DNA of 64,000 nt from Bacteroidales bacterium (GTDB lineage Bacteria > Bacteroidota > Bacteroidia > Bacteroidales > GCA-2748055). Each line of letters opens with the position of its first letter. Within the stretch, counting starts at the first letter, position 1. The notes under the pieces were generated by a model that searched no databases, had not been told where the DNA came from, and saw only the letters and a program-made list of their open reading frames with translations. Location of the stretch: contig JARGFM010000008.1 in assembly GCA_029210725.1 (NCBI GenBank), positions 62,001 through 126,000 on the forward strand. Reading direction: 5' to 3'. Below are positions 1 to 10,900 of the stretch, in pieces. The position numbers and the translations under genes were made by a program.

Positions 1-552
1 GATGGCAAGCATCTGAATTTCGGAAACATTGGCTCCGGCGAACCCCAGATCAATGAACTGGGTCCCCAGTCCTACCGCCAGTCCGGCGTGCGGATCGGGA
101 AATGGGAAGTTGAGATGGGTGCCCATCCCTATGCCATGAACAACGATTATGCCGTATTCCGTCTGGCCGATGTGATCCTGATGAAAGCAGAAGCCCTCTG
201 GCGCCAGAATCCTGCCGATGCAGGTGTACTTCCTCTGGTCAACGAGGTCAGGGCACGCGCCGACGTAGACGATCTGGCCAGCGTGGACGGACCTGTCAGC
301 TTTGACATGGCAGGACCGTCAATCCCGGGTGGAGAGCTCCTGAACGAGATCGGACGCGAGATGGCCTTCGAGAACAACAGGCGCCAGGCTCTAATCCGCT
401 GGGATTTGTACACCCGTGTGGCTGACTGGATTCCTGTCTATAACAATCCCGGTGATGTAATTGGTGATGGTGATCATACGGTCCTCTTCCCCATCCACAG
501 GGACAAGATCGATGCCAACCCCAACCTGGTTCAGAATCCGGGGTATAATTAG
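1..552 (+). CDS. SusD/RagB-family nutrient-binding lipoprotein, C-terminal part (5' truncated by window edge)
   Basis: The reading frame is open from base 1, so this is the end of a longer gene that starts outside the window; a GTG at 88 is internal. The protein carries the typical SusD C-terminal blocks: FRLADVILMKAEA, then a block around REMAFENNRRQALIRW, and the closing LFPIHRDKIDANPNLVQNPGY. SusD proteins are surface lipoproteins that cap the SusC TonB-dependent channel and hand it an oligosaccharide or other nutrient. The substrate cannot be told from this fragment. It ends in TAG at 550-552 and is followed by a strong hairpin terminator, then by a long VCBS lipoprotein gene. A matching SusC is expected just upstream, outside the window. 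Confidence 0.93.
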   Translation, partial: DGKHLNFGNIGSGEPQINELGPQSYRQSGVRIGKWEVEMGAHPYAMNNDYAVFRLADVILMKAEALWRQNPADAGVLPLVNEVRARADVDDLASVDGPVSFDMAGPSIPGGELLNEIGREMAFENNRRQALIRWDLYTRVADWIPVYNNPGDVIGDGDHTVLFPIHRDKIDANPNLVQNPGYN

Positions 553-581
553 AAGTAGCAATTTGACTATATAGTTTTCCG

Positions 582-618
582 GAGAGCAGGCAATACTTAT
601 TGCTTGCTCTCTTTTTTT
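582..618 (+). terminator. Rho-independent terminator after the first susD
   Basis: A 12-bp stem (582-593 with 600-611, one G.T wobble), a six-base loop TACTTA and a run of seven T (612-618). It lies 30 bases after the susD stop and only 13 bases before the ATG of the next gene. It either ends the SusCD transcript or acts as an attenuator that lowers expression of the following lipoprotein genes. Confidence 0.85.
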
Positions 619-631
619 GTACCTTGCGCGA

Positions 632-3600
632 ATGATTCTTGGAGGAATTAAACGAGATCCGGCTGTGCTGATCCTGCTGCTGGTCCTGGCCCTGCAGGCT
701 TGCAACCCCGGGGGGACCGTCCCGGGGATTCCTGCCCGCTTCACTCTGCTGGATGAAACGGAGACCGGAATCCGCTTTCGCAATGATGTGGAATACAGCG
801 AGGACTATAATACCTATACCTACCGTAATTTTTACAACGGGGCCGGGGTCGGACTGGGCGACTTTAATCTGGATGGCCTCATCGACATCTATTTCTGTGG
901 AAATATGGTGGACAACAAGCTCTGCATCAACCGGGGTAATTTCCAGTTTGAAGATATCACTGAAGAGGCGGGAGTGGCCTGCGGGGGAGTCTGGTCGACC
1001 GGGGTAAGCATTGCCGATGTAAATGGCGATGGATGGCCCGATATCTACGTCTGCAAGTCAGGCCTTCCGGATACTCCCCACCGGAACAATGAACTGTTTA
1101 TCAATAACGGGGACCTGACCTTCTCGGAGCAGGCGGAAGCTTATGGCCTTGACGATATGGGGCTGTCCACCCATGCCACCTTTTTTGATTTTGACCGCGA
1201 CGACGACCTGGACTGCTACCTGCTCAACAACTCGTTCCAGTCGGTTACTGAATTTGATCTTGCGGAGGGAGAGCGTATGGTCAGGGATACCCTGGGAGCC
1301 AATAAACTCTACAGGAATGATGGAGATATCTTCGTGGATGTAAGTGAAGAAGCAGGTATATTTGGAAGCAAGATCGGCTTTGGACTGGGAGCCAGCGTGG
1401 CCGATCTGAACCGCGACGGATGGATGGATATCTATGTCTCCAACGATTTTTTTGAACGGGATTACCTCTATATCAACCGGCAGGACGGCACGTTTTCGGA
1501 AGAGCTCGAGGAGCAGTTCGGGGAGACCAGCCTGGGGGCCATGGGAGCGGATATTTCCGATATTAATAACGACTGCTGGCCCGATATTTTCGTTACCGAA
1601 ATGACCGCAGAAGGCGACCGGAGGCTGAAAACCAAAGTGCTTTTTGAAAGCTGGGAAAGTTACAGGAACAAGGTGGAAAAGGGATATCACCATCAGTTTG
1701 CCCGGAATGTATTGCAGTTAAACAGGAGAAACAACTCCTTCAGTGAGATTGGCAGGTACAGCGGGGTGGATGCCACCGACTGGAGCTGGGGAGCGCTAAT
1801 TTTGGATCTGGATAATGACGGGTGGCGCGATCTTTATGTGGCTAATGGGATCTATAAAGATCTGCTGGACCGCGATTATCTCGATTTTTACTCCAATCCT
1901 GCCCTGATGCGCTCCATGATCAGGAATGAAGAGCAGGCCATCCTAAGCATTATTGATCGCATCCCCTCGGAACGCGTTCCCAATTATGCCTTTTTTAACA
2001 ACGGCGATCTGACTTTTACCAACCTGGCCGATAGCTGGGGACTGGACACCCCTTCGCACTCCAACGGAGCCGCTTACGGGGACCTGGATAACGATGGCGA
2101 TCTCGACCTGGTGGTTAACAATGTGAATATGCCCCCTTTTCTCTACCGGAATAACAGCCGGGAGCTGGCTTGCTCTAATTTTTTGTCCATCGAATTAGCC
2201 GGCACTTCAGCCAACAGCTCTGCCATCGGAGCCTCAGCCACCCTTTATTTTCAGGGAAAGACCAGTTACAAGGAGCAGATTCCGGCCCGGGGATTTAAAT
2301 CATCCGTGGAACACCGGCTCCACTTTGGTCTGGGTGATGTGGCCCGGATCGACTCCATACAGATTCAATGGCCCGATGGGAGCTGTTCCATGCTTACTGG
2401 GATTGAGGCCAATCAGTTTCTTCAACTGAATCAGAAAAAGGCACGCATTTGTCCGGAGGTCCGGGCCCCTGAACCGGACTATGTATTTATCAGGAGCGAT
2501 CCTCCTGCAGGGCTGAATCATAAACATGTGGAAAATGAATTTAATGATTTCCGGAGAGAAAGCCTGCTGTTTCATATGCACTCCAATGAGGGGCCCCGCA
2601 TGGCCCTGGGGGATGTGAACGGAGACAAACTGGAGGATCTCTATATCTGCGGGGCCAGAGAGTCTGCAGGAGCCCTGTATATACAGAACAAAGACGGAGA
2701 GTTCGTTTCCTCCTCCCAGACTTTGTTCGAGGAGTACCGCAGCTCCGAAGAAAGCGGCTGTGCGTTGTTCGATGCAGACGGGGACGGGGATATGGATCTC
2801 TATGTGGCCTGTGGCGGCAATGAACTTCCCTCCAGCTCTTCCTCCCTGGCCGACAGGCTCTACCTGAACGATGGAAAGGGGAATTTCAGCTTATCAAAAC
2901 AAATCCTGCCTGCCGGACGCTATGAGAGCAGCTCCTGTGTGCGGCCCGCCGATTTTGACGGCGACGGGGATACGGACCTCTTTGTGGGCATCCGGCTCCG
3001 CCCCTTCCTTTATGGCATCCCCGCAAGCAGTTACCTGCTGGAAAACGACGGAGCCGGAAATTTCACCAGTGTGGGAACGGAGAAAGTACCCGGTCTGAAA
3101 GATTTGGGGATGGTCACCGATATGGTCTGGGCCGATGTGGATAAGGACCGGGATCCCGATATGGTGCTGGTGGGGCACTGGATGCCTGTAAAGCTGTTTA
3201 TCAATGAGCAGGGACAGTTTACCGACCGTTCTGAATCTTACGGCCTTACGGGAACAGAAGGATGGTGGAAGCGGATTGCGGCGGGCGACCTGGATGGCGA
3301 TGGAGATACGGACCTGGTACTGGGTAACCATGGATTAAACTCTCGTTTTTCTGCTTCACCGGAGAAACCGGTCAGCATGCATGTGAACGATTTTGACATG
3401 AATGGAAGCGTGGAGCACATTATCAGCGCTTATAACGGGGACAGCGCTTACCCGGTTGCCATGAAGGATGACCTGGTCAGACAGATTCCCGCCCTGGAAC
3501 GGAAATATGAAACCTTCCTTTCCTACAGCGGGCAGACCATCGGCAATATGTTCTCCGGGGAGATTCTGGAGCGTTCGGTAGTGCTTCAGGCCCGTATTCT

Positions 3601-3961
3601 GGAAAGCGTGATATTGCTTAATGAGGGGCAGGAGGGTTTCCGGATCAAAGCGCTGCCGGCGGAGGGCCAGCTTTTTCCCGTCTGTGCCATTTCAACCGGG
3701 GATTTCGATCACGATGGAAAGTGTGATATTCTGCTGGGTGGAAATCTGAGCCGGGCCAAACCGGAAACCGGTATTTACACGGCCGGACAGGGGCTTTTCC
3801 TGAAAAGAAACGGAAGAGAGGACTGGGTCGCTGTCCCCCCCGATAGTTCCGGTTTCTCTTCCCGGGGCGAGATCCGCGATTTCAAAATCATAAAAATAAA
3901 CGGAAAGCAGGTAATTGCTGTTGCAAGAAACAACGAGAATTTACACTTTTACACTTTCTGA
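632..3961 (+). CDS. Large FG-GAP/VCBS double-propeller lipoprotein with ASPIC/UnbV domain (paralog A)
   Basis: About 1,109 residues. The ATG at 632 is preferred over an in-frame TTG at 617, which lies in the terminator T-run; it gives a clean lipoprotein signal peptide with lipobox LQAC and Cys24. The body has FG-GAP/VCBS repeats with Ca-binding-type loops (DVNGDGWPD, DLDNDGDLD, DADGDGDMD and others) in two sets of likely beta-propeller blades, separated by an ASPIC/UnbV-like domain at about residues 515-605 (ARGFKSS, HFGLG, IQWPDG). The last quarter has a block shared with three paralogs in this window: NDFDMNGS followed by YPVAMKDDLVRQIP. Such CRTAC1-like proteins are presumed surface or periplasmic proteins; no enzymatic role can be assigned. 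Position after susD suggests a role in capture or handling of the SusCD ligand, which is inference. Confidence 0.9.
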   Translation: MILGGIKRDPAVLILLLVLALQACNPGGTVPGIPARFTLLDETETGIRFRNDVEYSEDYNTYTYRNFYNGAGVGLGDFNLDGLIDIYFCGNMVDNKLCINRGNFQFEDITEEAGVACGGVWSTGVSIADVNGDGWPDIYVCKSGLPDTPHRNNELFINNGDLTFSEQAEAYGLDDMGLSTHATFFDFDRDDDLDCYLLNNSFQSVTEFDLAEGERMVRDTLGANKLYRNDGDIFVDVSEEAGIFGSKIGFGLGASVADLNRDGWMDIYVSNDFFERDYLYINRQDGTFSEELEEQFGETSLGAMGADISDINNDCWPDIFVTEMTAEGDRRLKTKVLFESWESYRNKVEKGYHHQFARNVLQLNRRNNSFSEIGRYSGVDATDWSWGALILDLDNDGWRDLYVANGIYKDLLDRDYLDFYSNPALMRSMIRNEEQAILSIIDRIPSERVPNYAFFNNGDLTFTNLADSWGLDTPSHSNGAAYGDLDNDGDLDLVVNNVNMPPFLYRNNSRELACSNFLSIELAGTSANSSAIGASATLYFQGKTSYKEQIPARGFKSSVEHRLHFGLGDVARIDSIQIQWPDGSCSMLTGIEANQFLQLNQKKARICPEVRAPEPDYVFIRSDPPAGLNHKHVENEFNDFRRESLLFHMHSNEGPRMALGDVNGDKLEDLYICGARESAGALYIQNKDGEFVSSSQTLFEEYRSSEESGCALFDADGDGDMDLYVACGGNELPSSSSSLADRLYLNDGKGNFSLSKQILPAGRYESSSCVRPADFDGDGDTDLFVGIRLRPFLYGIPASSYLLENDGAGNFTSVGTEKVPGLKDLGMVTDMVWADVDKDRDPDMVLVGHWMPVKLFINEQGQFTDRSESYGLTGTEGWWKRIAAGDLDGDGDTDLVLGNHGLNSRFSASPEKPVSMHVNDFDMNGSVEHIISAYNGDSAYPVAMKDDLVRQIPALERKYETFLSYSGQTIGNMFSGEILERSVVLQARILESVILLNEGQEGFRIKALPAEGQLFPVCAISTGDFDHDGKCDILLGGNLSRAKPETGIYTAGQGLFLKRNGREDWVAVPPDSSGFSSRGEIRDFKIIKINGKQVIAVARNNENLHFYTF

Positions 3962-3973
3962 AATTGAAGCAAG

Positions 3974-4564
3974 ATGAAACGGATAAAATGGATGGTGCTG
4001 GCAGCATTGGCTGCAGTGATCGTGGGCGGATGCACCCCCGGACAAAAATATGAACGCCTGTTAAAACGGGAACTGGCCAGCGGAGTTAATTATGACTCCC
4101 TGTTCCTGGGGCTCTCCTTTGGAATGACAGAGAAGGAGTTCTTCCAGCAGTGCTGGGGATTGAACAAGGATAGCCTGGTGAGGCAGGGCACTGCCAATAT
4201 GAGCGTTCAGTATGATGTGAACGAGGAACTTACATACCCGGCCACCATGAACTTCTATCCCATATTCGACAGCGGCCGGATTGTAGAGATGCCAGTCCGC
4301 TTTATTTACAACGGATGGGCCCCCTGGAACAAAGAGCTCGCAGCCGGCAAGCTGGCACTGGATGTAAGGCGCTGGTACGAGGAGATCTACGGAAAAGGTT
4401 TTATCACCGTGGCGCATCCCACCAGGGGGGAGGCCTATATCAAGATCGACGGAAACAGGAGGATTACCATATATAATGAGAACGACCTCCACGTCTGGGC
4501 CATTTTTACTGATATGCTGTCGGCCGCTGAGAGCGATTCTCTCCCGGCAGCAAATCAGAATTGA
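3974..4564 (+). CDS. Small lipoprotein of unknown function
   Basis: 196 residues, starting MKRIKW, with a short hydrophobic signal and lipobox VGGC (Cys20). I do not recognise the family. The mature part contains the stretch LGLSFGMTEKEFFQQCW, which resembles a short substrate- or partner-binding helix, and ends in an acidic tail. No membrane segment lies beyond the signal. It begins 12 bases after paralog A and ends 7 bases before paralog B, so it is almost certainly co-transcribed with both and may be an accessory subunit. Confidence 0.8.
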   Translation: MKRIKWMVLAALAAVIVGGCTPGQKYERLLKRELASGVNYDSLFLGLSFGMTEKEFFQQCWGLNKDSLVRQGTANMSVQYDVNEELTYPATMNFYPIFDSGRIVEMPVRFIYNGWAPWNKELAAGKLALDVRRWYEEIYGKGFITVAHPTRGEAYIKIDGNRRITIYNENDLHVWAIFTDMLSAAESDSLPAANQN

Positions 4565-4571
4565 TACCCAG

Positions 4572-7500
4572 ATGAGAATCCTGCTCCACAGAATACTTCC
4601 CGGCCTCTGTCTTCTGCCGGCTCTTTTGCTCAAGCTCTCCTGCAGTCAGGAAGCAGATTCAGCGGCAGGGGATCCACTGTTCACCCTGATGCCCGCATCC
4701 TATACCGGTGCAGGATTTGTGAACCACCTGGACTATGATGAACAGTTAAAAAAGAAATTCAATATCTATACCTACCGGAACTTTTATAACGGGGGCGGGG
4801 TGGCCCTGGGAGATGTGAACAACGACGGACTCATGGATATCTTTCTCACCTCCAACATGGGCCCCAATGTGCTCTACCTGAATAAAGGAGAATTTAAGTT
4901 TGAGGATATTTCCGGCCGGGCCGGTATAGGCGGTCATGGCGAATGGTCCACCGGGGCCAGTTTTGCCGATGTAAACGGGGACGGGTGGACCGATATATAC
5001 GTTTGCAACTCGGGAAATGTGGAAGGAGACGAAAGGCACAACGAACTATATATCAATAACGGGGACCTGACCTTTACCGAAAGTGCCGCGGAATACGGGA
5101 TCGACGACCAGGGCTACTCTACCCACGGGGCCTTTTTTGATTATGACCGGGACGGGGACCTGGATCTCTACCTTCTGAACAACTCCTTTAAAGCCATTGG
5201 TAGTTTTGATCTTACCGAGAATCAACGCCTGGTCAGGGATCCGATCGGTGGCGACAAGCTGTTTCGCAACGACAACAACCAATTTACCGATGCCAGTGAG
5301 GAGGCGGGCATATATGCCAGCATTATCGGTTTCGGCCTGGGAGTTACTGTTGGGGATATTGACCAGGACGGGTGGATGGATATCTACATCTCCAACGATT
5401 TCTTTGAAAGGGACTACATCTACATGAACAACGGGGACGGGACCTTCCGGGAGACGCTCACCGGGATGATGCCTTGCATCTCTGCGGCATCCATGGGGGC
5501 TGATATGGCCGATATCAACAACGACCATTATCCTGAAATCTTCGTGACCGACATGATACCGGAGCATGATGCCCGGCTCAAAACCAAAACCACCTTTGAC
5601 AGCTGGGACAGCTACAAATCGAATTTTGAGAACGGGTACCACCACCAGTTCACCCGGAATATGCTGCAGCTCAATAATACGGATGGAACCTTCAGTGAGA
5701 TCGGACGCCTGGCAGGGGTCTATGCCACCGACTGGTCGTGGGGGGCCCTGATCCTGGATATGGATAACGACGGACTGAAAGACATATTTGTGGCCAATGG
5801 GATCTACCAGGATCTTACCGACCAGGATTATATCCAGTATTTCTCCAATCGCGATATGGTGGCCTCCATCATTTCCGGGAACGATGTCGATTACAAGACC
5901 CTGATCGATGCCATCCCGTCGGTAAAACTTCCCAGTTATGCCTTTAAGAACCAGGGGGACCTCCATTTCCGGAACATGGCCGGTGAGTGGGGACTGGCCG
6001 ACCCCAGTCACTCCAATGGTTCGGCATACGGGGACCTGGATAATGACGGGGATCTGGACCTGGTGGTCAATAATGTGAACATGCCCATGTTCCTTTACCG
6101 CAATGAGACCTCCCAAAAACTGCCGGATCACCACTACCTGAAAGTAATCCTGAAAGGGGAAGCCGGCAATACCGACGCCATTGGAAGCAAGGTGACCGCC
6201 TGGCACAAGGGCCACTCCTATTATCTGGAACAAATGTCCATGCGCGGATTCAAATCCACCATGGATCCACGTCCCAACCTGGGACTGGGTGCCCTGACCA
6301 GGATCGATTCGCTGGTGGTACTGTGGCCCGATAATACCAAAACCAGCCTGAAGGAGGTGCCTGCCGATCAGACCCTGACCCTGTACCAGAAAGAGGGCGT
6401 TCCCACTGCAACACCTTTGACAGACCGGTCGAAAAAGGAAGAGAGGTGGTTTTGTGAGATCACCGGGGAGGTTTCCGTGGATTTTAAACACCGGGAGAAT
6501 GAGTACGATGATTTTCGCAGGGAGAAACTGATTTACCAGATGCTCTCCACCGAAGGGCCCCGGGTTGCCACCGGGGATGTGGACGGAGATGGTTTGGAAG
6601 ACCTGTTCGCAGGCGGTGCCCGGGGCCAGGCTGGCAGCCTGCTTATCCAGCAGCGAAACGGGTCCTTTGTCTCTTCAAACCAGGAGTTGTTTGAGAAGGA
6701 TAAAGGGTCTGAAGATACCGATTGTGCGTTTTTTGATGCCGATGGCGACGGCGACCTGGACCTCTATGTGGCCAGCGGGGGAAATGAATTTTCCGGATCT
6801 TCTTCGGCCCTGGCCGACCGGCTCTATGTGAACAATGGCCGGGGAAATTTTACCCGGTCCCCGCAGATCCTCCCCGGGGGCCGTTTTGAAAGCACTTCCT
6901 GTGTCCGTGCCGCAGATTTTGACGGGGACGGGGTGATCGAGCTCTTTGCGGGCATTCGACTGTTGCCTTTCCTTTACGGCGTGCCGGCCAGCGGCTACCT
7001 GCTCGAAAATGACGGAAAGGGGCATTTCACGGATGTGACTGCTCAGATGGCCCCCGGACTGAAAGAAGTGGGCATGTTGCGGGATATGGTGTGGGAAGAT
7101 GTGGATGGGGATGGGGATCTTGATATGATCCTGGCCGGCGACTGGATGCCGCTTAAGCTCTTTATCAATGAGAACGGAAGCTTCCGGGAGAGCGGGGAGG
7201 CTTTTGGCCCGGAAACATCCGGCTGGTGGAACTGCCTGGCCTCCGCAGATTTTGACGGAGACGGGGACATCGACTTTGTGGCCGGGAACCATGGGCTGAA
7301 CTCCCGTTTTAAGGCAAGCCCGGACCGGCCCGTCACCATGTACGTAAATGATTTTGATTTGAATGGATCGGCCGAACAAATCATTTGTGTCTATGAAGGG
7401 AACAGCGCCTACCCCATGGCCCTTAAGCACGATCTGACCCGCCAGATACCGGTGTTGTTGAAGAAATACCCCAGATACGAATTCTATAAAGAACAGACCA

Positions 7501-7931
7501 TCACCGATATATTTGCTCCCGAACAGCTGAGTTCGGCCATCCGGCTGGATGTTGCCCAGCTGGCCTCCTGCCTGTTTATAAATGACGGAGCGGGGCGTTT
7601 CACCATGAAACCCCTGCCTCTCGAAACTCAGTTCTCCACGGTCATGGCGGCCGGAACCGGGGATTTTAACGGGGATGGGAATCCGGATCTGCTTCTGGGT
7701 GGCAACCTCTATCATGTAAAGCCGGAGGTAGGACGCTACGATGCCAGTTACGGACATTTCCTCGAAGGAAACGGAAAGGGTGGCTTTAAAGCTGTACCTC
7801 CGCACCAGTCGGGATTCAGACTGGAAGGAGAGGTCAGGGACATTCAGGAAATTGAAACTTCCGGCGGCACGGTACTGATTGTTGCGCGCAGCAACGATCC
7901 CCTGCAGCTTTTCAGGATACAAGCACAGTGA
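4572..7931 (+). CDS. Large FG-GAP/VCBS double-propeller lipoprotein with ASPIC/UnbV domain (paralog B)
   Basis: About 1,119 residues from ATG 4572. A longer open frame reaches back to 4476 inside the preceding gene, but only Met at 4572 gives a lipoprotein signal (lipobox KLSC, Cys24). The layout matches paralog A block for block: an N-terminal repeat set beginning near TYRNFYNGGGVALGD, an ASPIC/UnbV-like domain at about 519-606 (MRGFKST, LGLGALTRIDSL), a second repeat set with DADGDGDLD and DFDGDGD loops, and the shared tail block NDFDLNGS plus YPMALKHDLTRQIP. It is clearly a close paralog of A, which suggests tandem duplication. The stop at 7929-7931 is one base from the next ATG, indicating translational coupling with paralog C. 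Confidence 0.9.
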   Translation: MRILLHRILPGLCLLPALLLKLSCSQEADSAAGDPLFTLMPASYTGAGFVNHLDYDEQLKKKFNIYTYRNFYNGGGVALGDVNNDGLMDIFLTSNMGPNVLYLNKGEFKFEDISGRAGIGGHGEWSTGASFADVNGDGWTDIYVCNSGNVEGDERHNELYINNGDLTFTESAAEYGIDDQGYSTHGAFFDYDRDGDLDLYLLNNSFKAIGSFDLTENQRLVRDPIGGDKLFRNDNNQFTDASEEAGIYASIIGFGLGVTVGDIDQDGWMDIYISNDFFERDYIYMNNGDGTFRETLTGMMPCISAASMGADMADINNDHYPEIFVTDMIPEHDARLKTKTTFDSWDSYKSNFENGYHHQFTRNMLQLNNTDGTFSEIGRLAGVYATDWSWGALILDMDNDGLKDIFVANGIYQDLTDQDYIQYFSNRDMVASIISGNDVDYKTLIDAIPSVKLPSYAFKNQGDLHFRNMAGEWGLADPSHSNGSAYGDLDNDGDLDLVVNNVNMPMFLYRNETSQKLPDHHYLKVILKGEAGNTDAIGSKVTAWHKGHSYYLEQMSMRGFKSTMDPRPNLGLGALTRIDSLVVLWPDNTKTSLKEVPADQTLTLYQKEGVPTATPLTDRSKKEERWFCEITGEVSVDFKHRENEYDDFRREKLIYQMLSTEGPRVATGDVDGDGLEDLFAGGARGQAGSLLIQQRNGSFVSSNQELFEKDKGSEDTDCAFFDADGDGDLDLYVASGGNEFSGSSSALADRLYVNNGRGNFTRSPQILPGGRFESTSCVRAADFDGDGVIELFAGIRLLPFLYGVPASGYLLENDGKGHFTDVTAQMAPGLKEVGMLRDMVWEDVDGDGDLDMILAGDWMPLKLFINENGSFRESGEAFGPETSGWWNCLASADFDGDGDIDFVAGNHGLNSRFKASPDRPVTMYVNDFDLNGSAEQIICVYEGNSAYPMALKHDLTRQIPVLLKKYPRYEFYKEQTITDIFAPEQLSSAIRLDVAQLASCLFINDGAGRFTMKPLPLETQFSTVMAAGTGDFNGDGNPDLLLGGNLYHVKPEVGRYDASYGHFLEGNGKGGFKAVPPHQSGFRLEGEVRDIQEIETSGGTVLIVARSNDPLQLFRIQAQ

Positions 7932-7932
7932 T

Positions 7933-10900
7933 ATGAAAAAAAGCATTAATATTTTTCTGCTGCTTTTAGTGGCATTCGCATGCTCGCGGAATGAAAGCAA
8001 TCCTCTGTTTACCTCGCTCCCACCCTCCTCTACCGGGATCGGTTTTGAGAACCTGCTAAACGAAACAGAAGACTTCAATATTATTGAATACCTCTACTTC
8101 AATAACGGGGCCGGGGTGGCCGCCGGCGATATCAACAACGACGGACTGATCGATTTGTACTTCACGGCCAACCAGGCCGGGAACAGGCTGTACCTGAACA
8201 AAGGGGATCTGATATTCGAGGATATCACCGCATCATCGGGAGTAGCCGGCAGCGGCGACTGGAGCACCGGTGTTACCATGGCCGATGTGAATGGAGACGG
8301 CTACCTGGATATACATGTATGCACGGTGGGGGATTATAAGGGCCTGCAGGGACACAACCAGCTTTTCATTAATCAGGGGGATCTCACCTTCAAAGAGGAG
8401 TCGAAGGCATATGGAATTGATTTCTCAGGTTTTTCCACCCAGGCAGCCTTTTTCGATTACGACCTGGACGGGGACCTGGATATGTACCTGCTGAATCATT
8501 CGGTTCATACCTCGCGCAGTTACGGGATGGCCGACCTTCGCAAAGAAGAGGACCGGTGGGCAGGCGACCGGCTCTACCGGAACGAAAACACGGATGGTGG
8601 CCGGGTCTTCCGCGAGGTAACTTCGGAAGCCGGCATCTTCCGCAGTCAGATCGGATACGGACTGGGAGTCAATACCAGTGATATCAACGGAGACGGATAC
8701 CCCGACATCTATGTCTCCAATGATTTCCACGAAAACGACTATCTCTATATCAATCAAGGCGATGGCACCTTTTCCGAACAGCTTGCCGACATGATTGCCC
8801 ATACCAGCCGCTCCTCCATGGGGAACGATCTGGCGGACTTTAACAACGACGGTCGCACCGATATCATGGTGCTGGACATGCTGCCCGATGACCCGCAGAT
8901 CCTGAAACAATCGGGAACCGAGGATGAACTGGAGCTCTTCCGGATGAAACTCGATTATGGCTACGCCCCGCAATATGTGCACAATACGCTGCAGCTCAAC
9001 CGGGGAAAGGGCTTATTCAGTGAAATAGGGCGACTGGCAGGGGTCCACGCCACGGACTGGAGCTGGTCGGCCCTCTTCTGTGATCTGGACAACGATGGCT
9101 GGAAAGATATCTTTATTACCAGCGGCATCTACCGCAGGCCCAACGACCTGGACTATGTCAAGTACCTGACCGGCGGGAAGCGTTATTCACCCGCCAGGGA
9201 CACGGATACCCTCTCCGACAGGGCACTCTATGAAAGGATGCCGCTGCAGCCCGATATCAACCATGTATTTCGAAACAACGGGGACCTGAGCTTCAGCAGC
9301 ATGGAAGCCTCCTGGGGTTTTGACACCCCCGGCTACTCCAATGGCTCCACCTATGCGGATCTGGATAACGACGGTGACCTGGAACTGATTGTCAACAACA
9401 TCAACGGACCCGCCTCCATATACAAAAACAACTCCGAAACACTTCCCGACCGGCACTTCCTGACGGTTCAACTGGAAGGCAGTGAGCTGAACCGGAAAGG
9501 GATCGGCGCAAGCGTTGACCTGTATGCGGGTGGCCGGCTACAGGCAGTGCAGCTCGTATCTGCCAGGGGCTTTATGTCCTCCACTTCAGAGCACCTGCAC
9601 TTTGGGATGGGGCGGGACACTCTGGTCGATTCACTGATCGTCCGCTGGCCCGGGAGCCAGAAGCAGACACTTTATAATCTGGAGGTGGATCAGAAGCTTA
9701 TCTTGAATATCTCTGAAGCGAAAGCAAGCGTTCATACATCAGAATCCGATTCTCCGCCTGCACTTTTCAGAAGAACTGAGGTACCCGGTCTGCAATACAG
9801 GCATATGGAAAACAACTGGGAGGACCTGAACCGCGAAGCATTGATCCCGGCCAACCTCTCAGCCGAAGGTCCGGCGCTTGCCGTGGCAGATGTGAATGGT
9901 GACGGCCTGGATGATCTTTTTGTCGGAGGAGCCACCGATCAGGTTTCCGGGCTTTTTTTACAGCTTGAGGACGGTACTTTCTCACCCGTTAATTCCCCGG
10001 TTCTTTTTGGGGACCGCTTCACCGAGGATGTGGATGCCGCCTTTTTTGATGCCGACGGAGATGGCGACCTGGACCTGTACCTGGCCAGAGGAGGCAGTGA
10101 GGAATTTACAGGCAGCCCCATCCTGGCCGACCGCTTGCTGATCAATGACGGACAGGGGAATTTCCAGCACAGTGCCCCCGGGATGATCCCATTATTGATG
10201 CAGAACAGTTCCTGTGTCAGGCCCGCCGATTTTGACGGCGACGGCGATATGGACCTGTTCCTGGGAATCCGGTCCATCCCGGGAGCCTACGGAATCTCCC
10301 CGGAGCAGTTTATTCTGGAAAACGACGGATCGGGCCGGTTTATGCCCCTTTCCCCTGAAAGAACGGGGCCCCTGCAAAAAGCCGGGATGGTCACCGATGC
10401 CTGCTGGTTCGATTATGACCTGGACGGCGATCCCGACCTGGCGGTCGTGGGCGAATGGATGAAAGTTTCCATTTACCAGAACGACCAGGGATATTTTACT
10501 GATATCACGGAGCAAAGCGGACTGGCCGAAACTGACGGGTGGTGGAACTGCATTAAGGCGGTGGATCTGGACGGGGACGGGGACCTGGACCTGGTGGGTG
10601 GAAACCACGGGCTGAACAGCATGTTAAAAGCTTCGGTGAAGGAACCTGTTGAGCTCTGGCTGAACGACTTTGACAACAACGGCATTCCGGATCCCATCCT
10701 CTGTGCATACATCCAGGGAAGCAGTTATCCCATTGCCTCCCTGGATGAGCTGAAGAGGCAGATCCTCGGGATCGAAAAAAGATACCCCACCTATGCCTCC
10801 TTCGGCAGACAGAGTGCGGAAGATATTTTCGGAACAGAGAACCTGGCCAAATCGCTCCATAAAAAGGCGGTGTTCTTTGAAAGTGCGGTGTTTATTAAGC

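Noticed and set aside
5046-6491. Long minus-strand open frame (about 481 codons) inside paralog B
   Set aside because: It lies opposite a well-supported FG-GAP gene. Its product is rich in Val/Ile/Pro/Gly with no domain, as expected when the Asp/Gly-rich codons are read in reverse.
6675-8078. Minus-strand open frame of about 467 codons across paralogs B and C
   Set aside because: Spans the boundary of two real genes on the other strand, has no recognisable start context or motif, and arises from GC-rich Asp/Gly codons.
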